From NCBI GenBank assembly GCA_964352225.1, contig CAYGRM010000120.1, positions 1-17,056 of the forward strand: 17,056 nt of DNA. Direction: 5' to 3'. Below are positions 8,401 through 14,128 of this stretch, piece after piece (within the stretch, counting starts at the first letter, position 1; each line of letters opens with the position of its first letter). This DNA is from CAJQQY01 sp964352225. GTDB taxonomy: Bacteria; Bacteroidota; Bacteroidia; Chitinophagales; Saprospiraceae. Position numbers and translations under genes: made by a program. A model generated the notes under the pieces. It saw nothing but the letters and a program-made list of their open reading frames with translations. It was not told the DNA's origin and did no database searches.

Positions 8401-8949
8401 TGCTTTAGCATTTCGAACTACTCGCATTCCACGACCACCACCACCTGCAGCTGCTTTTACCATGATCGGAAAACCAATTCTGTTGGCTTCTTCAAGGACA
8501 ATATCTTCAGAGGTTAGATTTTTTTTACTGTCTTCAATTAAAGGTACATTGACTGCTTGGGCAATTTTTTTAGCGGCAACTTTGTCACCTAATTTATCCA
8601 TTGCCTCAGGGGTTGGACCTATGAAAATAATTCCTTCCTCTCTACATCGTCGGGCGAATTGAACATTTTCAGATAAAAATCCGTAGCCAGGATGAATAGC
8701 ATCCACATTATTTTTTTTAGCGACTTGGATGATTTTTTCGATATCTAAGTATGGTTTGAGTGGATCATCTTGTTCTCCAATTTGATATGCTTCATCAGCT
8801 TTATAACGATGCAAAGAGTAGCGATCTTCGTAGGTATAAATGGCGACTGTTCGTAATTTTAATTCAGAACCTGCTCGTAAAATTCGGATAGCAATTTCTC
8901 CTCGATTAGCAACTAGTAATTTTTTAAAACGAATATGTTGTTCTTTCAT
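5497..8949 (-). CDS. pyc: Pyruvate carboxylase (single-chain, biotin-dependent)
   Basis: Converts pyruvate, bicarbonate and ATP to oxaloacetate, refilling the TCA cycle and feeding gluconeogenesis; it acts in the cytoplasm as a tetramer. The 1150 residues match the full-length family. The biotin carboxylase domain is about 8-460: KLLVANRGEIAIR at 10-22, ATP-grasp glycine loop KAAAGGGGRGMRV at 165-177, and FIEVNPRIQVEHT at 293-305. The carboxyltransferase domain is about 535-830: DTTFRDAHQSLLATR from 542, catalytic lysine in CIKDMAGL (Lys718), and metal-binding HLHTHD (His747, His749). The conserved PYC/oxaloacetate decarboxylase region is about 835-1030 (PGGQYSNL at 841-848). The biotinyl domain is about 1078-1150, with EAMKMEST carrying the biotinylated Lys1116. 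No key residue is missing. The ATG at 8949 lies seven residues before the conserved start. It stands alone, convergent with DUF6089 and divergent from the MscS pair. Confidence 0.97.
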   Translation of the reverse strand: MKEQHIRFKKLLVANRGEIAIRILRAGSELKLRTVAIYTYEDRYSLHRYKADEAYQIGEQDDPLKPYLDIEKIIQVAKKNNVDAIHPGYGFLSENVQFARRCREEGIIFIGPTPEAMDKLGDKVAAKKIAQAVNVPLIEDSKKNLTSEDIVLEEANRIGFPIMVKAAAGGGGRGMRVVRNAKALVKAFNEAKGEAKTAFGDDTIFLEKFVENPKHVEVQILGDQYGNIVHLYERDCSVQRRFQKVVEVAPCVDLKQTTKDKLYEYALKIARQVGYSNAGTVEFLIDKKENIYFIEVNPRIQVEHTITEEITGIDIVASQIFIAMGYPLSHRTIEITHQDDVKCTGYAIQCRVTTENPAEGFKPDYGTLVAYRSAGGFGIRLDAGSAYAGAKISPFFDSMLVKVTAKGRSLKGVCERLQRALAEFRIRGVNTNIGFLQNLLRNETFQKGEARVNFITDHPELMNIPRFMDRGTKMLSYLSDVIVNGNQDVKFVDPNKTFRIPIVPTFNDSIDYPKGTKDLLEQIGREKFVKWVKNRKEILFTDTTFRDAHQSLLATRVRTKDMLNVAESFARNHAQSVFSMEVWGGATFDVCMRFLKEDPWVRLAKIREAVPNILLQMLLRGSNGVGYKAYPDNLIEKFIIKAAETGIDVFRIFDSLNWLENMKFSIKIVREKTNALAEACICYTGDITDPSRTKYTLEYYVDLAKKLEEAGAHMLCIKDMAGLLKPYAAQLLITSLKKAVKIPIHLHTHDTSSIQSTTYLKAIESKVDIVDVALSSMAGLTSQPSFNSIVAMLEGQPRQNIINLESLQQYSDYWEAVREYYYPFETELKGGTADVYEHEIPGGQYSNLRPQARGLGLEDQFETIKKNYRIVNDLLGDIVKVTPSSKVVGDMAMFMTANKLTKEDILERGESLAFPDSLKSLMRGDLGQTKGGFPKKFQKIVLRDEKPFRNRPNAHLKPVNFKKEYAAFQAKFGAYVNELDFLSYQLYPKVFEDYHVFSLEYGTVRHLPTLAFFYGLKPNEETLVSIESGKNLLVQFLSKSEPNEAGMREVAFRLNGQTRTILVKDKSVKSETIIHPKAEKENEIGAPLQGSLSKILVTEGQKVDLNTPLFIIEAMKMESTITSPMKGKVRKIHIKQKSMLEQDDMVIELE

Positions 8950-9044
8950 TTGTGGATGATATGTGATGATTAAATAGATAAACGAAATATGATAATCATA
9001 GATGATTTCTATTGAAAAAAAATTGAATTTCTTTTATTTGGTAG

Positions 9045-9074
9045 GAAATGTAAAATTAAAAATAAGTTTTACAA
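9045..9074 (-). promoter_or_regulatory. Putative pyc promoter
   Basis: On the - strand TTG (9072-9074), a 19-base spacer, then TACATTTC (9045-9052), one base off TAnnTTTG. The predicted start is near 9038, giving a leader of about 90 bases. Confidence 0.3.
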
Positions 9075-9187
9075 ATGAATAAGATAAAGAATCGTAGTTC
9101 AAAATCAAATCTTTATATTCACTATTGTCAATTAATAAGAAAAGATAACATCTATTTAATTGGTTTGTTGATAATCTTAATTCTTTA

Positions 9188-9217
9188 TTCAAAAAGTTGT
9201 AAAACTTTTTATGTTTG
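9188..9217 (+). promoter_or_regulatory. Putative promoter of the first MscS gene
   Basis: TATGTTTG (9210-9217) matches TAnnTTTG exactly, with TTC (9188-9190) in place of TTG 19 bases upstream. It predicts a transcript starting near 9224. That lies inside the longest possible reading frame (from 9211), which supports the downstream ATG at 9286 as the real start. Confidence 0.45.
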
Positions 9218-9285
9218 TTACTTACTTCTTCTTCTTAAGTCCAATTTATGTAATCAATTTTTTAACTATAAAAAACTCTTATACG

Positions 9286-10104
9286 ATGGAAAACTTTTTT
9301 GACATGACTAAATTTTCAGAAATTGTAACTGAATATACACCTAGTGTAGTTGGTGCAATTTTAACCTTAATTATTGGATTTTGGATTATAGGAATGATTG
9401 TAAATGGCGTTCGTAATATGTTGGAAAAGCGGAATGTTGATGCGACGATTCGGCCTTTTTTGACTTCATTAGTTAGTGTGGCCTTGAAGGTTATGTTACT
9501 CTTAAGTGTAGCTGGAATGTTTGGAGTAGAGACAACTTCTTTTGTGGCAATTTTTGGAGCAATGGCATTTGCGATAGGGATAGCGCTTCAAGGAAGTCTT
9601 GGCCATTTTGCAAGTGGTGTTTTAATTTTAGTTTTTAAACCATATAAGGTTGGAGATTTGGTAGAAATTGGAGGAGGGAAAACAGGGACGGTAAAAGAAG
9701 TGCAAGTTTTTAATACAGTTTTAGCAACATTGGATAACAAACGAATTATTGTTCCGAATGGAGTGGTGACAAGTAATGTGATTACTAATATTTCTGGACA
9801 AGGAGAAATTGGAGTGGAGTTAACTTTTGGGATTGGCTACGGCGATGATATTGATAAAGCCAGACGTGTAATTTTGGAGGTAGGGAAAAGTTGTGAATGG
9901 ATTTTAGATGAACCAAAGCAAGCAGTAGTGGTAGCTGAGTTAGGAGATAGCTCTGTGAATTTAGCTACGCGTCCATTTGTGAAAAGTGAACATTATTGGA
10001 ATACATACTTTTATATGCAGGAGCATGTGAAAAAGGAATTTGATAAAGCAGGAATAGGAATACCATTTCCTCAGATGGATGTTCATATGATTCCACAAAA
10101 CTAA
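9286..10104 (+). CDS. mscS: Small MscS-family mechanosensitive channel (paralog 1)
   Basis: A 272-residue inner-membrane channel of the small-conductance mechanosensitive family, releasing solutes on osmotic downshock. TM1 is about 19-40 (VVGAILTLIIGFWIIGMIV), TM2 about 58-80, and the pore-lining TM3 about 86-115, which includes GAMAFAIGIALQGSLGHFAS and reproduces the MscS Ala/Gly pattern. The beta domain begins at FKPYKVGDLVE (117-127) and contains IIVPNGVVTSNVITN (154-168); the alpha/beta C-terminal part ends with GIPFPQMDVHM (258-268), the usual family ending. A frame from 9211 would add 25 residues, but the downstream paralog begins MEKYFD, aligned with MENFFD here, and the promoter lies inside the extension, so ATG 9286 is chosen. 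By hand count it matches the next gene at about 192 of 270 positions without gaps. Confidence 0.92.
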   Translation: MENFFDMTKFSEIVTEYTPSVVGAILTLIIGFWIIGMIVNGVRNMLEKRNVDATIRPFLTSLVSVALKVMLLLSVAGMFGVETTSFVAIFGAMAFAIGIALQGSLGHFASGVLILVFKPYKVGDLVEIGGGKTGTVKEVQVFNTVLATLDNKRIIVPNGVVTSNVITNISGQGEIGVELTFGIGYGDDIDKARRVILEVGKSCEWILDEPKQAVVVAELGDSSVNLATRPFVKSEHYWNTYFYMQEHVKKEFDKAGIGIPFPQMDVHMIPQN

Positions 10105-10133
10105 GTTTAGGTTTTAGTATATTCTTTTTTACT

Positions 10134-10175
10134 AAAAATGGTTGATATCGTAGAACGGTATCAACCATTTTTTTT
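10134..10175. terminator. Rho-independent terminator between the MscS paralogs
   Basis: A 17-bp stem (10134-10150 with 10156-10172) with one G-T pair and a 5-base loop, TAGAA, followed by a T run to 10175. It should separate transcription of the two channel genes. Confidence 0.88.
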
Positions 10176-10266
10176 AACAGGGAATACTAATGCAAGTTTT
10201 TATAAAAGCAGGGCAATAAACGGTACTTTCGTTTTTTTTTAACTTAAATCATAAAATTAGATACTA

Positions 10267-11091
10267 ATGGAAAAATATTTTGACTTTGGTAAGCTTACCG
10301 AACTGGTTACCACGTATACACCAAGAGTGATTGGTGCGATTCTAACTTTAATCATTGGATCTTGGATCATTGGAATGATTGTTAAAAGGGTGAACAAATT
10401 AATGACTAAGCGAAAAATAGATGTAACGATACAACCATTTATTTCTTCATTAATCGGAGTAGGATTAAAAATAATGTTGTTATTAAGTGTGGCTGGACAG
10501 GTAGGAATCGAAACGGCATCATTTATTGCTATTTTTGGGGCAATGGCATTTGCGATTGGTTTGGCACTTCAAGGAAGTTTAGGACATTTTGCTAGTGGAG
10601 TGTTGTTATTGATTTTTAAACCATATAAAGTTGGAGATGTAATTGATTTGGCGAGTGGGAAAAGAGGAACTGTTTTGGAAATTCAAATATTTAATACTAT
10701 TCTGAAAACACCTGATAATAAGCGAATTATTGTTCCCAATGGATTGGTGACAAGTAATGTGATTACAAATATTACAGGACAAGAAATTATCGGGATAGAT
10801 TTAACGTTTGGGATTGGATATGGTGATGATATAGATAAAGCGAAAGCTGTAATTTTAGAAGTAGGGAAAAGCTGTCCATTAATCTTAGATGATCCTAAAC
10901 AATTAGTTTTCGTATCACAACTGGCTGATAGTTCAGTAAATTTATTCACTCGACCTTTTTGTAAAAGTGATGATTTTCGGGATGTTAATTTTTATATGAT
11001 CGAAAATGTGAAGAAAGAATTTGATAAGGCAGGTATTGGAATCCCATATCCTCAGATGGATATACATATGATTCCCTATAAGGAAAACTAA
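10267..11091 (+). CDS. mscS: Small MscS-family mechanosensitive channel (paralog 2)
   Basis: A 274-residue channel colinear with its upstream neighbour. TM1 is about 20-40, TM2 about 58-80, and TM3 about 86-115 with the pore motif GAMAFAIGLALQGSLGHFAS (91-110). The beta domain starts at FKPYKVGDVIDL (117-128), carries IIVPNGLVTSNVITN (154-168), and the protein ends in GIPYPQMDIHMIP. Divergence is highest after TM1 (41-50), in the strand after KVGD (125-130) and around 231-240, so the two may differ in gating or partners. A terminator lies between the genes; upstream, TACTTTCG at 10224-10231 is one base from the -7 consensus, so it may have its own weak promoter. The pair probably arose by tandem duplication. 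Confidence 0.92.
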   Translation: MEKYFDFGKLTELVTTYTPRVIGAILTLIIGSWIIGMIVKRVNKLMTKRKIDVTIQPFISSLIGVGLKIMLLLSVAGQVGIETASFIAIFGAMAFAIGLALQGSLGHFASGVLLLIFKPYKVGDVIDLASGKRGTVLEIQIFNTILKTPDNKRIIVPNGLVTSNVITNITGQEIIGIDLTFGIGYGDDIDKAKAVILEVGKSCPLILDDPKQLVFVSQLADSSVNLFTRPFCKSDDFRDVNFYMIENVKKEFDKAGIGIPYPQMDIHMIPYKEN

Positions 11092-11126
11092 ATAGTAAAA
11101 TATCTATTTATTTTTTCTGATATATC

Positions 11127-11157
11127 TTGCATGGTGGGATTCTATTACTTAAATTTG
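11127..11157 (+). promoter_or_regulatory. Bacteroidota-type promoter of the tRNA gene
   Basis: TTG (11127-11129), a 20-base spacer, then TAAATTTG (11150-11157): both elements match the Bacteroidota sigma factor consensus TTG/TAnnTTTG. The start site is expected near 11163, just before the tRNA. Confidence 0.7.
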
Positions 11158-11168
11158 CGTCCTTTTTA

Positions 11169-11242
11169 GGTCCTATAGCTCAGTTGGTTAGAGCACCTGA
11201 CTCATAATCAGGTGGTCCAAGGTTCAAGTCCTTGTGGGACCA
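11169..11242 (+). tRNA. tRNA with CAU anticodon (Met elongator or Ile2)
   Basis: A 74-base cloverleaf. The acceptor stem GGTCCTA (11169-11175) pairs with TGGGACC (11235-11241), with one G-T pair and discriminator A at 11242. The D arm contains AGCTCAGTTGGTTAGAGC. The anticodon stem CCTGA/TCAGG holds the loop CTCATAA with CAT at 11203-11205. The T loop is TTCAAGT inside stem CAAGG/CCTTG. CCA is not encoded. A CAU anticodon can be elongator tRNA-Met or, after lysidine modification, tRNA-Ile(AUA); the initiator is unlikely because position 1 pairs G-C. Sequence reading cannot decide between the first two. Confidence 0.92.
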
Positions 11243-11255
11243 CACTTCAAAACCT

Positions 11256-11297
11256 AAACCCTTGTAAATCAATGATTTATGAGGGTTTTTGTTTTTT
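11256..11297 (+). terminator. Hairpin and T-rich tail after the tRNA
   Basis: The arms 11256-11271 and 11273-11288 (AAACCCT...TAAATCA with its inverse) form a 16-bp palindrome with two adjacent mismatches and almost no loop, followed by T-rich sequence (11285-11297). It probably ends tRNA transcription; a cruciform or recombination role is possible. Confidence 0.6.
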
Positions 11298-11320
11298 GGG
11301 TCTAGTAATGGGTCTAGCAA
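11297..11320 (+). repeat. 12-bp direct tandem repeat
   Basis: TGGGTCTAGTAA (11297-11308) is followed at once by TGGGTCTAGCAA (11309-11320), 11 of 12 bases identical. It begins 55 bases after the tRNA 3' end. Short tandem direct repeats at this distance are typical of arm-type binding sites of tyrosine integrases; that role is inferred. Confidence 0.75.
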
Positions 11321-11645
11321 AATATCATTTTTGCTCCTTGTCTTTACAAGGCTTTACGCCGTTTATCCTATCTAAACAATTCCTTCAATTTTCTTTACAA
11401 ATCCAAATTAGGAGTAATTTTGGAAATGTCAAATGATGCAAGAAAATATTTTGTTTTTATTCGTTTTTATTTTTTCAGTAAATCGTCCCTTTACATAGTT
11501 TAACATTTCATATAATAATTATGAGTTATGTTTTAAAATTATTTGTTTTAAATTGCGATTTAATTATTAAGTCATGCTTGCCTAGTCTCATACCAAATGA
11601 ATTTTTCGTAAAATCTTAAACCATTAAATTTAAAAATTAAGAATC

Positions 11646-12854
11646 ATGAAAAATTTAAAAAAAGACATTAAAGAAAGAAGAAAAGTTTTTGAAGATTTAT
11701 TTAAAAAGATAGATCGAAATGATTGGATGGATTACTACCAGAATCAAAATTCCTTCGCTAGTTTGTACAATGATTCAGAAAATCCCCAAGCACTTGCTAA
11801 TTATCTAAATGATTTTAGCAAGCAGTTAGTCAATGAAGTTTTATCAACTCTTACAGGGATAAGAGAAAACGAAGAGGCACAAAAAGAGTTTTTGATTTGG
11901 TTCTGTGGTCGAATCAGTTATGCATTTAAACAATGGTGCTCAAAATTAGAAACATCAGGAGAGAGAAAGGTTCAAGGTAAGATTGAAAGTATTATAGACT
12001 TTCAACGATGGTTAAAATATCATTTAGAATTAAAGGAGGAAAATATTAATGTGGAGGAAGAGAAAAAGAAGAATGTCATGTTTAACGATCCTCTAACTGT
12101 AAGTAATGATTTATCAATGTTAGTTACTTATTCTAGAATTTACAAAGATGAATTTGAGGAAGATGAATTTCTAAAAAAATGGTTAGAAATTTCAGAAGAA
12201 ATACTAAAGATGTATAAAAACATTGAATTGCCTTATTTTGAATCATATCAGAATATAGAATATCATAAACAGGCAAATATCATACATCAAAAGGTTCATA
12301 ATACCTTTCAAAGGTTTAAAGTTATATTAGATGATTTTTTTCTTGAAACAGTTGATCCTAATGAAATTATTTTGATGAAATCGTTTTGGAATGTAATTGA
12401 ATCAATTTATGAAAACACGGAAAAGGAAGAAATTAATCCTGATGAATTTTTGGTCAATTATTTTTACAATAAGATTCAATATAATCCTGATGGAATAAAT
12501 TCAGGAATGAGTGAATTCGATTTCGAGGAGGACAATTCTAAAGTGAATGCTCCATCTATTTCTCAAAAGCTTCTATTATCCAAACTTCTTGGTCTTGATG
12601 AAATATTTGCAGAGCAAGAGTTACATGAAAATAAACAAAAGAGTATTATGCTTGGATTTCTTTTTGGAGAATTACCTAGCTCTGTTGAAAAGAGGTTAAC
12701 AGGATTTGAAAGTAGAATAAGAAGATCTAGTCCTCAAAATATAGAGGACATAAGAATTTTAGAGAAAACTTTTAAGAATGCTGGCTTAGGTGAGTTCTTC
12801 GAGAAAAGAAGAAATGATCTTGGGTTATTAATATTAAAAGAAGAAAAAATTTAA
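11646..12854 (+). CDS. Uncharacterised 402-residue helical protein
   Basis: I do not recognise this protein. It is rich in Lys, Glu, Asn and Phe and looks entirely helical and soluble, with no signal peptide or membrane span. The N terminus is basic (MKNLKKDIKERRKVFEDLFKK at 1-21); the middle is strongly charged (KEENINVEEEKKKN around 129-142); an acidic linker (SEFDFEEDNSK) is near 288-298. The last 100 residues form a separate-looking part beginning SQKLLLSKLLGLDEIF and including SIMLGFLFGELPSS, then FESRIRR and ILEKTFKNAGLGEFF. That tail loosely recalls RteC-like and other C-terminal helical regions of proteins on Bacteroidota conjugative elements, but I see no diagnostic motif and do not assign a family. 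No tyrosine recombinase Arg-His-Arg-Tyr pattern is visible. It is the first gene after the tRNA and ends nine bases before a GC-rich hairpin. Confidence 0.75.
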   Translation: MKNLKKDIKERRKVFEDLFKKIDRNDWMDYYQNQNSFASLYNDSENPQALANYLNDFSKQLVNEVLSTLTGIRENEEAQKEFLIWFCGRISYAFKQWCSKLETSGERKVQGKIESIIDFQRWLKYHLELKEENINVEEEKKKNVMFNDPLTVSNDLSMLVTYSRIYKDEFEEDEFLKKWLEISEEILKMYKNIELPYFESYQNIEYHKQANIIHQKVHNTFQRFKVILDDFFLETVDPNEIILMKSFWNVIESIYENTEKEEINPDEFLVNYFYNKIQYNPDGINSGMSEFDFEEDNSKVNAPSISQKLLLSKLLGLDEIFAEQELHENKQKSIMLGFLFGELPSSVEKRLTGFESRIRRSSPQNIEDIRILEKTFKNAGLGEFFEKRRNDLGLLILKEEKI

Positions 12855-12862
12855 AAACTAAT

Positions 12863-12892
12863 TCCCACCCCTAAAAAAAAAATGGGGTGGGA
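12863..12892. terminator. GC-rich hairpin after the 402-residue gene
   Basis: A 9-bp perfect stem, TCCCACCCC (12863-12871) with GGGGTGGGA (12884-12892), around a 12-base A-rich loop. It stands out sharply from the AT-rich surroundings. No T run follows on either strand, so termination may be incomplete; it could instead protect the mRNA end or act in regulation. Confidence 0.5.
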
Positions 12893-12909
12893 TCACATCT
12901 TGCTCCCCA

Positions 12910-12917
12910 TACATTTG
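12910..12917 (+). promoter_or_regulatory. Putative -7 element of the HTH gene
   Basis: TACATTTG matches TAnnTTTG exactly. The predicted start is near 12924, about 29 bases before the ATG at 12953. No -33 TTG at the right spacing is seen, as the hairpin arm occupies that region. The element overlaps the left arm of an inverted repeat. Confidence 0.5.
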
Positions 12918-12959
12918 CATTGTAATTTTTTTGCAACCCAAAAACCAATACAATGCAAA
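12914..12959. repeat. 11-bp inverted repeat across promoter and start codon
   Basis: TTTGCATTGTA (12914-12924) and its exact reverse complement TACAATGCAAA (12949-12959) are separated by 24 bases. The left arm overlaps the -7 element; the right arm contains the ATG (12953) of the HTH gene. It may be an operator for an autoregulating protein, or an RNA stem hiding the start codon. Confidence 0.7.
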
Positions 12960-13219
12960 AACAAATTTTAATAACCATGTCAGTTGATCAATTCAAGAAA
13001 ATTGTTGAAGAAACAATTGAATCGAAGATTGGATCAATTATCGAAAAAAATACTTTCGAGAAACTTCTTACGACAGAAGAAGTGACCCAACGCCTTGGAG
13101 TCACAAGGGTAACCCTGTATGCTTGGCGGAAGAAAGGATTAATCAAATCCTACAAAATTGAAAACCGAGTCTTCTTTAAGTGGTCCGAAATTATTAACAA
13201 TTTAGAAGAAGAGAAATGA
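12953..13219 (+). CDS. Excisionase/MerR-type helix-turn-helix protein
   Basis: A small DNA-binding protein of 88 residues. Residues 1-32 form an amphipathic helix region (DQFKKIVEETIESKI). Residues about 38-80 are a winged HTH of the excisionase (HTH_17) type: LLTTEEVTQRLGVTRVTLYAW is followed by RKKGLIKSYKIENRVFFKWSEI, where the second helix is VTRVTLYAWRKKG and the wing strands are KSYKIE and RVFFKW. Such proteins on Bacteroidota mobile elements act as recombination directionality factors or transcription regulators. The ATG lies inside an 11-bp inverted repeat that also covers a -7 element, which suggests autoregulation. The stop overlaps the next start (ATGA at 13216-13219). Which of the two roles applies cannot be told from sequence alone. 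Confidence 0.85.
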   Translation: MQKQILITMSVDQFKKIVEETIESKIGSIIEKNTFEKLLTTEEVTQRLGVTRVTLYAWRKKGLIKSYKIENRVFFKWSEIINNLEEEK

Positions 13220-13359
13220 TTCATACCTATACTACAGTACTGCATTCATTAGAGAACCATTTCGGGTTGACTGATAATGATTATTACGTCATGGATACCA
13301 TTGATATATTATCACCAAATGAAAGGTGGAGAGATATACACAAAATTAAAAGACTATGA
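13216..13359 (+). CDS. Translationally coupled 47-residue protein of unknown function
   Basis: The frame begins at an ATG that overlaps the stop of the HTH gene in the arrangement ATGA and runs 47 codons to TGA at 13357-13359. The ATGA overlap is the main reason to consider it real. The protein reads MIHTYTTVLHSLENHFGLTD followed by NDYYVMDTIDILSPNERW and a basic end. The pattern FGLTxNDYYVMDTIxxLS resembles the beginning of winged-helix replication or regulator proteins of Bacteroidota elements, where a longer HTH part normally follows, so this may be a natural small protein or the remnant of a truncated one. No firm family assignment is possible. Confidence 0.5.
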   Translation: MIHTYTTVLHSLENHFGLTDNDYYVMDTIDILSPNERWRDIHKIKRL

Positions 13360-13407
13360 AAAAAATAAAACTAAAAATATTTCTTAACATTTTAAAAAAC
13401 CAAACAA

Positions 13408-13932
13408 ATGGAAACATTTAATGATTCAAATCCAACCACTAGGAAGGTAACTTTATCCTGTCGGGTACTACCTGAACAGAAATTACTAATTGCTGAAAGA
13501 GCAAATGTGATGGGCATGTCACTAGCTCAATATGTTGAAGCTAAAGTACTGCAAAAAGATAATCTTAAACTCGAAAAGACAATCCAGAATCAACAATATG
13601 AGATTGAAAGATTGAAAGTTGAAGCTGCAAAGTTAACAACAATCAACGCTGAGAAAGATGAATTACTAACTTATGTTAACAGTAAACTCAGTTCGCTTGA
13701 CACAAAAAGAACAGCTAAGCAAAGTTCAAAAGGTTCTATAATAAGATTGATTTTTTCTAATGATGAAGAAAGAGACAAGTTTAAAAACAGAGTTGAATCA
13801 TTAATGAAGAAATATGATATAAAAGGATTACGTACTGCACTTGTGATGTGTGTTGATTATGCCTTTGAGAATGATAACGCTATATTTTTTCTAGAGACAG
13901 TAAAGAGCTTTGCTAAAAAGAATTTTAAATAA
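13408..13932 (+). CDS. Ribbon-helix-helix-like / coiled-coil protein, possible mobilisation or regulatory protein
   Basis: A 174-residue protein with three parts. Residues 11-47 (RKVTLSCRVLPEQKLLIAER, then ANVMGMSLAQYVEAKVL) have the strand-helix-helix pattern and the GMSLAQYVxxKV ending of ribbon-helix-helix DNA-binding domains, as in MobC-like accessory proteins of conjugation and plasmid regulators. Residues 50-97 are a probable coiled coil (NLKLEKTIQNQQYEIERLK). Residues 108-174 form a small helical domain (SIIRLIFSNDEERDKFKNRV), with many Lys, that I do not recognise. The ATG at 13408 is followed by a Thr/Asn-rich start with no upstream extension needed. It lies 48 bases after the coupled 47-residue gene and 27 bases before a small membrane protein gene, so all are probably one unit. 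Its role is inferred from fold pattern only. Confidence 0.8.
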   Translation: METFNDSNPTTRKVTLSCRVLPEQKLLIAERANVMGMSLAQYVEAKVLQKDNLKLEKTIQNQQYEIERLKVEAAKLTTINAEKDELLTYVNSKLSSLDTKRTAKQSSKGSIIRLIFSNDEERDKFKNRVESLMKKYDIKGLRTALVMCVDYAFENDNAIFFLETVKSFAKKNFK

Positions 13933-13959
13933 TTTTCTAATCCATAAAACCAAAATACC

Positions 13960-14109
13960 ATGACACGTATTTATTTTTTTATTATCCTATTTGTATTTAC
14001 TTTTTTAATTATTGGAATCGTAATTGAAGGACGAGCATTCGATAAATTGCAACAACGAAATTTCGAGTTGGAGCAATATTTCCAATCCCTTCAAAACGGA
14101 CAAAGTTAA
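13960..14109 (+). CDS. Small single-span membrane protein (49 residues)
   Basis: MTRIYFFIILFVFTFLIIGI begins the protein; residues 5-22 are a continuous hydrophobic segment, followed by a charged and Gln-rich tail (EGRAFDKLQQRNFELEQYFQ) able to form a short coiled coil. Start ATG at 13960, stop TAA at 14107-14109. It is 27 bases downstream of the ribbon-helix-helix-like gene, on the same strand, and is directly followed by a strong terminator, which supports it as the last gene of this unit. The basic Arg at position 3 and acidic residues after the segment suggest the N terminus faces the cytoplasm. Similar tiny membrane proteins are common on mobile elements and as holin- or toxin-like peptides; the role is unknown. 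Confidence 0.6.
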   Translation: MTRIYFFIILFVFTFLIIGIVIEGRAFDKLQQRNFELEQYFQSLQNGQS

Positions 14110-14128
14110 AATAGGATGCATTAAAACT

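Larger units (their letters stand above)
8950..9285. other. Divergent intergenic region, pyc / mscS
   Basis: Very AT-rich, 336 bases, without a supportable gene; the frames crossing it are low-complexity Lys/Leu/Tyr-rich chance translations. It holds candidate promoters in both directions (9045-9074 on -, 9188-9217 on +) and a perfect 8-bp palindrome, AAAAAGTT and AACTTTTT around GTAA, at 9191-9210, between the -33 and -7 elements of the + promoter. Confidence 0.6.
11243..11645. other. Gene-free junction region after the tRNA
   Basis: About 400 bases without a supportable gene; the one frame that spans part of it starts inside the tRNA. It contains the long hairpin at 11256-11288, a 12-bp tandem repeat at 11297-11320, a 6-bp inverted repeat CCTTGT/ACAAGG at 11336-11351, and three CTTTAC words (11342, 11352, 11393). 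The last 200 bases are A/T-rich with no TAnnTTTG element found before the 402-residue gene. The layout suggests an attachment-site region of an element integrated at the tRNA, though no integrase gene is visible. Confidence 0.5.

Noticed and set aside
8339..8662. 107-codon frame on the plus strand
   Set aside because: Antisense to the biotin carboxylase domain of pyc; the sense strand carries the conserved glycine loop.
9211..9285. 25-residue extension of the first MscS protein
   Set aside because: The paralog starts at the aligned ATG, and the best -7 element (9210-9217) lies inside the extension.
9075..9302. 75-codon frame upstream of the first MscS gene
   Set aside because: Low-complexity Lys/Leu/Tyr translation of AT-rich DNA that runs into the MscS start in another frame; no family pattern.
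11212..11436. 74-codon frame starting within the tRNA
   Set aside because: It overlaps the tRNA 3' half and the palindrome and tandem repeats; no recognisable protein.
11646..12854. Possible tyrosine integrase next to the tRNA
   Set aside because: No Arg...His-x-x-Arg...Tyr catalytic pattern is visible in the 402-residue protein.
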